Assembly: GCA_013152045.1 (NCBI GenBank) | Contig: JAADGZ010000282.1 | Coordinates: 1 to 10,820 of the forward strand | Direction of reading: 5' to 3' | Length of the DNA stretch: 10,820 nucleotides | From: Gammaproteobacteria bacterium | GTDB taxonomy: Bacteria > Pseudomonadota > Gammaproteobacteria > UBA6429 > Thiohalophilaceae | Part shown: piece after piece, positions 6,798-10,820 of the stretch | Layout: the number at the start of each line of letters is the position of its first letter | How positions within the stretch are numbered: the stretch's first letter is position 1 | Made by a program: the position numbers and the translations under genes | Notes under the pieces: model-generated | Databases searched by the model: none | What the model saw: only the letters and a program-made list of their open reading frames with translations | What the model was told of the DNA's origin: nothing

Positions 6798-7456
6798 TGC
6801 AGTTTCTTACTCAAAGAATAAAACAACAGTTCATTATCCAGACAGGCGACATGCCTGTCCTTCCACTTCAGCATCCCCACGGTATAGGTGGCCGTTGCTT
6901 TTGATACGGTAACAGGAACCCCTTCCAGTTCCTCCTCTTGATACTGATGAAGGCCATGCACCTCACTGACCGGGAAAACAAACTGGCCATCATCTGCGTG
7001 TGCAACAATAATGCGTGCAAATACAACATGCTCCCCAACCTTGGAAACCGAGGCATTTTCCAGCCCCAGAATGTCACTCAGAGAAACACAAATTTTCAAC
7101 TCACCACGAATATTCACCAAGCCTTTTACAATACGGCTATCAACATGTGGCAAACGATGAATGGGTTTTATTCTTGCAACCTCGTCAATCAATTGCGCGG
7201 CAAGAGCAAACCATTCGTCACCCAACCTAAAGATCAATGAACTAAATCGACTGGCTTGCAGCGTCGGTTCTTCACGGGAATATACATCGGCCCATTGCTG
7301 CTGATAGTCGGCAGGGAAATCCTGTTCCAGAATGCTGCGGCTGGCGCGGGAATACACCTCGCAGTTATGGCAGTGAATGACCCGTTCCAGTTTAGGGCAG
7401 CGTTCGTCCACCCTGGCCCGCACACCGATCTGGTTCCAGCAATCTTTGATATCCAT
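6794..7456 (-). CDS. wspD: WspD-like CheW coupling protein
   Basis: This 220-residue cytoplasmic adaptor has one CheW domain (about 75-215) that would link receptor WspA to kinase WspE. Visible features are the CheW fold signatures SLIFRLGDEWFALAAQLIDEV, the IKPIHRLPH segment, and the block GLVNIRGELKICVSLSDILG, which matches the family's G-x-x-N-x-R-G motif before the conserved hydrophobic strand. A 70-residue N-terminal extension holds C6, C20, H28, C29, H30 and C32 (CPKLERVIHCHNCEVY), a pattern seen in WspD and some other CheW-like proteins as far as I recall. Its role is unknown and metal binding is conceivable. The ATG at 7456 is preferred because AGGTG lies six bases before it; a GTG at 7465, directly after the wspC stop, would add three residues. 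The stop overlaps the wspE start, suggesting coupled translation. Confidence 0.92.
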   Translation of the reverse strand: MDIKDCWNQIGVRARVDERCPKLERVIHCHNCEVYSRASRSILEQDFPADYQQQWADVYSREEPTLQASRFSSLIFRLGDEWFALAAQLIDEVARIKPIHRLPHVDSRIVKGLVNIRGELKICVSLSDILGLENASVSKVGEHVVFARIIVAHADDGQFVFPVSEVHGLHQYQEEELEGVPVTVSKATATYTVGMLKWKDRHVACLDNELLFYSLSKKLQ

Positions 7457-7465
7457 CCCTAACAC

Positions 7466-8866
7466 CTATGTGCCTGTGTAGGAACGAGGTTGAGTGACGG
7501 CAGACTGCTGCTCAGCGGCACGTTGCGCACGCTGATATAGAACCTCCGCAGCCGCCGTATCACCCCTCTGTTCCACCAGCAGTGCCAGATGCACCAGCGC
7601 TTGCTGGTGATCGGGTTGCAAATAAATGGCCTTGCGCAAATATTCTTCTGCCTGTTGCCCACTCCCGGCTGCCTCGCGGATCAGACCCAATAGATAATAG
7701 GCTCTCACACAAGGCGGATTGTCTTTTAACCAGTTTTCACACAGACTCGCGGCTTCAGCCAAACTGCCTTCATTCGCCAGGCAAAAAGCCTGTTCCAGGC
7801 TGTCATCAGACAAGCTCTCTTTTCCGGCCAGCGGAAGGGCCTGGGGAAATAGCCGAGGCTGGAATACGCTAGCTGTTCTAGTTTTTCCTTTATAAGCAAG
7901 ATGTTCAGGCAAGCATCCAGGTAGGCCTACCTTAGCTTGATAATCGGCCTGTTGACGAGCAGACGTAGTACGCCATCCAGATTCAGTTTTAAATCCAACC
8001 TTGCGAAAAGCAAAGGCTCTGGATACATGTTCAGACACATAGCCATGATTCAGGATCATGCTCGATTCCGCATGCCCAACAAATAAAATACCCGTCGCTT
8101 TCAACAGACGGCTCAGCACCGCAACGGTCTGCGTTTGCGTAATGTTGTCAAAGTAGATCATGAGATTGCGACAGAAAACGACATCGTATAACCCCTGTCC
8201 CGGTATAGAAGCCGTATTTAGAATATTGGCCTGGATAAAATTAACATTCTGCCGAATCGTTTTATCAAGCTCATAACCGGCATCGCTGCGCTGGAAAAAG
8301 CGTTCACGAAAAGCGCTATCATTACCCCGAAAGGCATTGTCGCCATAAACAGCACGCTTAGCTCGGGCAAGGGCCTGCATACTGATATCCAGCGCATCAA
8401 TATGAAACCGTTGCGCCGGTAAACCCATATCCATAAGCGTCATGGCGATGGAATAAGGTTCCTCACCGGTCGAACAGGGCAGACTCAATATACGCAACTT
8501 ATCCGCTGCATGAGTAGGCAACCACTCTTTATTAACAAAACCCCGCAATGCATCAAAAGCCTTCCGCTCCCTGAAAAACCATGTTTCAGGGATCACAACT
8601 TCTTCAATCAAAGCATCAATCTCCCTCCCAGAAACAAGTAGCTGTGCAAAATAGGCATCGGCACAATTATCCGCACGCTCGTACATACGCCGCTGAACAG
8701 CACTAATAATGGCAGAGGAGCCAATAGATGCTGAGTGTAAGCCCATTGTTTCTTTGAGGATGGTTTCAATCCTGCTAAGTACCTGAGCAGAGATTATTTC
8801 TGTTGGATATTTTTCCTGTAACATTTCACTCTGCATGATTCTATTTTGCATTATTTCATTCAGCAT
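7466..8866 (-). CDS. wspC: WspC-like CheR chemoreceptor methyltransferase with TPR repeats
   Basis: This 466-residue enzyme should transfer methyl groups from S-adenosylmethionine to glutamates of WspA, opposing WspF. The N-terminal helical CheR domain has RRM and the ETWFFRE motif (about residues 94-100). The SAM-binding domain has LPCSTGEEPYSIAM (about 129-142), the acidic strand DALDIS, VVFCRNLMIYFD (about 229-240) and GHAES (264-268). A variable linker (about 300-350) leads to C-terminal TPR helices (about 353-451: SLEQAFCLANEGSLAEAASL, AYYLLGLIREAAG, EEYLRKAIYLQPDHQQAL), the usual WspC build. The ATG at 8866 has AAGG about eight bases upstream and leaves a 28-base gap to wspB. Reading could be extended in frame to 8953, but that would overlap wspB with unrelated sequence. 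Later Met codons (8854 and beyond) are possible but lack a better site. Confidence 0.92.
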   Translation of the reverse strand: MLNEIMQNRIMQSEMLQEKYPTEIISAQVLSRIETILKETMGLHSASIGSSAIISAVQRRMYERADNCADAYFAQLLVSGREIDALIEEVVIPETWFFRERKAFDALRGFVNKEWLPTHAADKLRILSLPCSTGEEPYSIAMTLMDMGLPAQRFHIDALDISMQALARAKRAVYGDNAFRGNDSAFRERFFQRSDAGYELDKTIRQNVNFIQANILNTASIPGQGLYDVVFCRNLMIYFDNITQTQTVAVLSRLLKATGILFVGHAESSMILNHGYVSEHVSRAFAFRKVGFKTESGWRTTSARQQADYQAKVGLPGCLPEHLAYKGKTRTASVFQPRLFPQALPLAGKESLSDDSLEQAFCLANEGSLAEAASLCENWLKDNPPCVRAYYLLGLIREAAGSGQQAEEYLRKAIYLQPDHQQALVHLALLVEQRGDTAAAEVLYQRAQRAAEQQSAVTQPRSYTGT

Positions 8867-8894
8867 GATTTCCGCCTTGCCTGACAAATACCAT

Positions 8895-9350
8895 TTATGA
8901 TTCTGCACTAAACAGACTGGTTTGCACCGTCTTCGACAGTAAGCCGTCAACATCTATCAGTTGCAACATACCTTCACTGTCTTTTACAAGATCCCCCAAC
9001 CAGGGTGCGGCGGTAATTGAAATATCAGACGATATCAATGCCGCAGGATCTCGTTTTACCGTTTCGGTAACCTGCTCGGCCAGCAACCCTAGTATTCGTC
9101 GCGGACCATTCTCTACGCCGTAATTCAGCATAATGATCCGACTCGTCATACAAACTTTGCAGGACCGTTCACTCCCCAAGCGACATAGATCGATCACCGG
9201 CACCGGACGACCGCGATAATCGAACAGGCCAGCGATATAGTCGGGACTCTGCGGAATCATTTTCAGACAGACCAATGGCACGACTTCCACAATCTGGCTG
9301 GCCTCCAGCCCGTAACGTTCGTCGCCAACCCGAAACAGCAGCAACAACAT
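8895..9350 (-). CDS. wspB: WspB-like CheW coupling protein
   Basis: This 151-residue protein is a single CheW domain. It should act as the adaptor between the WspA signalling tip and WspE in the membrane-associated array. Visible are the opening strand LLLLFRVGDERYGLEASQIV with EVVPLV (about 2-27), IPQSPDYIAGLFDYRGRPVP (about 33-52, the family's I-x-G-x-x-x-x-R-G-x-x-x-P core), VIDLCRLG, and a second half with RIIMLNYG and LGLLAEQVTETV. A Cys pair SCKVC lies at about 65-69. The ATG at 9350 shares its A with the wspA stop (TGATG), so translation is probably coupled. A TTG one codon earlier is possible but less likely. Two CheW-like proteins (WspB and WspD) of different size are normal for this operon. 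It is assigned as WspB by its place directly after the receptor. Confidence 0.9.
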   Translation of the reverse strand: MLLLLFRVGDERYGLEASQIVEVVPLVCLKMIPQSPDYIAGLFDYRGRPVPVIDLCRLGSERSCKVCMTSRIIMLNYGVENGPRRILGLLAEQVTETVKRDPAALISSDISITAAPWLGDLVKDSEGMLQLIDVDGLLSKTVQTSLFSAES

Positions 9351-10820
9351 CAAGACTTGACTCTGAAATGAGAAACGCCTTCCTGTAAGCCCTGCGCAGC
9401 CTTATTCAACTGATCGATAGCACTGTGAGATTGACACAGGGATTCGGCGGTTTGATGTGCACTTTCACTTAGTTGAATCATCGCCTCACTGATCTGTTCA
9501 GCGCCCTGTGACTGCGACTGCATGCCATCGTTGACTTCCTCAAAACGCGGGATCAGAGTCTGTACTTGATCGATCACTTCAGCCAGTTGCGAACCCACAT
9601 TACGCACATCATCAACCCCCCGGTGTACCTCCTCGGAAAATTTGTCCATCCCCATAACGCCCGCAGATACTGCTGATTGCATTTCCTTGACCATCTGTTC
9701 GATATCCCAGGTCGCCACCGCAGTCTGATCCGCAAGCCGACGTATTTCGGTGGCCACCACCGAAAAACCAACCCCATATTCACCCGCTTTCTCAGCTTCA
9801 ATAGCCGCATTGAGCGATAACAAATTAGTCTGATCTGCGACCTTGGTAATCGTCGTGACGACGGTATTAATATTGCCCGCCTTTTCACTCAAGACCGCCA
9901 GCTTCGAACTAATGCTGGCCGTGGCATCCAACATTTGCTGCATGGTTCCGGCCATGCTGTTAAGCAACGATTGGCCCTGACCGGCACTTTCTGATGTTTT
10001 CCAGGCCACACCGATCACCTCGTTCATGGTGTTAACCAGCTCTTTGGCAGTGGCAGAAATCTCGGTTACTGTCGCCTTGATCTGGTTGGTAGTGGCAGCC
10101 TGTTCCGTTACCGTGGCTTCCTGCTGTCTGGCCGTGGCCGCAATTTCGGTCGAAGAAGATGTCACCTGGATACCTGATTTCTGAACTCGCGCAACCAGGG
10201 CATTGAGATTGTCCAGCATGGATTGAATACCAACACTCAGTTCCGCGATAATATCTCTTTCCCGGTAGATCATCATTTCACCGGTAAGATTGCCTTCCGC
10301 AGCCATCTTGACCACATCCATGATCAGTTCCACCTTGCCTTTGATATCCTCGCCCTGCTGGCGTTCATGCTCAATACTGTCCTGGATCTTCTGCGCCATT
10401 TTGTTGAAGGCTTCGGCCAACTCGCCGATTTCATCATGGTTAACGATTGTGGCGCGAACACTGGTATCACCCTTGCCAAAAAGTTTGACCGTTTCTCGCA
10501 AGGTATCCAGGGGCTGAAACGAACGCCGCAGGTACCAGAACAAAGCAGCAATGGCCAACGCTACGCTGAACATAATGGCGCCATAGGCAATAAGTTTAAT
10601 CCGCCACTGGGCCATATAACCATTGGTGGTATCATTGGCACTGACAAGATAGGCTATCGTCTGATTCTTATGATCAAGAACCGGCAAAATAGAAATGCTA
10701 TAAACTCTATTATTCAACTTGCGGATCAGTGTTTTTTGTTCCGTTGTGATGCTCGCCGGATCCAGATTGAGCTCGCGGAACAAACCTTCATGGGTACTGT
10801 ATCCAAGCCTGCCAGACTGG
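9350..10820 (-). CDS. wspA: WspA-like methyl-accepting chemoreceptor, 5' end cut off
   Basis: The last 489 residues of a membrane chemoreceptor are present; its start and first membrane segment lie beyond 10820. In order they are the end of the periplasmic sensor domain (up to about residue 60), one transmembrane helix LIAYGAIMFSVALAIAALFW, a HAMP domain (RRSFQPLDTLRE to HDEIGELAEAFNKMAQ), a second HAMP-like segment (EGNLTGEMMI to LDNLN) and a long MCP signalling coiled coil. The hairpin tip is NLLSLNAAIEAEKAGEYG, followed by VGFSVVATEIRRLADQTA. Candidate methylation sites lie in helices rich in EE, EQ and QQ pairs, such as ARQQEATVTEQAA and AEQISEAM. There is no C-terminal NWETF-type CheR tether; the protein ends FRVKS. 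Wsp receptors are known to respond to surface contact or envelope stress. At the tip a Val (codon 9772-9770) replaces the Arg normally found in GRGF. It heads the operon and overlaps wspB. Confidence 0.9.
   Translation of the reverse strand, partial: QSGRLGYSTHEGLFRELNLDPASITTEQKTLIRKLNNRVYSISILPVLDHKNQTIAYLVSANDTTNGYMAQWRIKLIAYGAIMFSVALAIAALFWYLRRSFQPLDTLRETVKLFGKGDTSVRATIVNHDEIGELAEAFNKMAQKIQDSIEHERQQGEDIKGKVELIMDVVKMAAEGNLTGEMMIYRERDIIAELSVGIQSMLDNLNALVARVQKSGIQVTSSSTEIAATARQQEATVTEQAATTNQIKATVTEISATAKELVNTMNEVIGVAWKTSESAGQGQSLLNSMAGTMQQMLDATASISSKLAVLSEKAGNINTVVTTITKVADQTNLLSLNAAIEAEKAGEYGVGFSVVATEIRRLADQTAVATWDIEQMVKEMQSAVSAGVMGMDKFSEEVHRGVDDVRNVGSQLAEVIDQVQTLIPRFEEVNDGMQSQSQGAEQISEAMIQLSESAHQTAESLCQSHSAIDQLNKAAQGLQEGVSHFRVKS

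Noticed and set aside
8867..8953. Longer WspC starting inside wspB
   Set aside because: The added residues overlap wspB and look unlike CheR; the ATG at 8866 has a good ribosome binding site.

Overview
The window reads almost entirely on the minus strand. It suggests a gammaproteobacterium of moderate GC. The evidence is an AccA of the short bacterial type directly followed by TilS, an arrangement familiar from gammaproteobacteria, and a Wsp surface-sensing cluster closely resembling that of Pseudomonas. I cannot name the genus.

In transcription order (right to left) the main content is a wsp chemosensory operon in the classical order A-B-C-D-E-F-R. It comprises wspA (membrane chemoreceptor, 5' end outside the window, 9350-10820), wspB (CheW-like coupler, 8895-9350), wspC (CheR methyltransferase with TPRs, 7466-8866), wspD (second CheW-like coupler, 6794-7456), wspE (CheA-receiver hybrid kinase, 4016-6797, interrupted by a frameshift near 4740-4750), wspF (CheB methylesterase, 2838-3875) and wspR (receiver-GGDEF diguanylate cyclase, 1798-2841). 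Genes are packed with 1-4 base overlaps or short gaps. The exception is a 140-base gap between wspE and wspF that holds a 104-base palindromic element.

From what is known of the family, WspA in complex with WspB/WspD controls autophosphorylation of WspE. WspE phosphorylates WspR to make c-di-GMP, and WspF to reset receptor methylation against WspC. The output is usually biofilm and exopolysaccharide production on surface contact.

Downstream of wspR, on the same strand, lie two housekeeping genes. accA (739-1695, acetyl-CoA carboxylase alpha) has its own candidate promoter. tilS (1-600, 3' end outside the window) modifies tRNA-Ile. A 79-base nested inverted repeat of a widespread interspersed type sits between them.

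The points most worth checking are the wspE frame break (mutation, assembly error, or a prfB-like +1 shift site), the tandem HPt domains of WspE, the palindromic element after the wspE stop, and a conserved-looking Cys/His cluster at the WspD N-terminus. No complete novel system, RNA gene, CRISPR array or transposase was seen.
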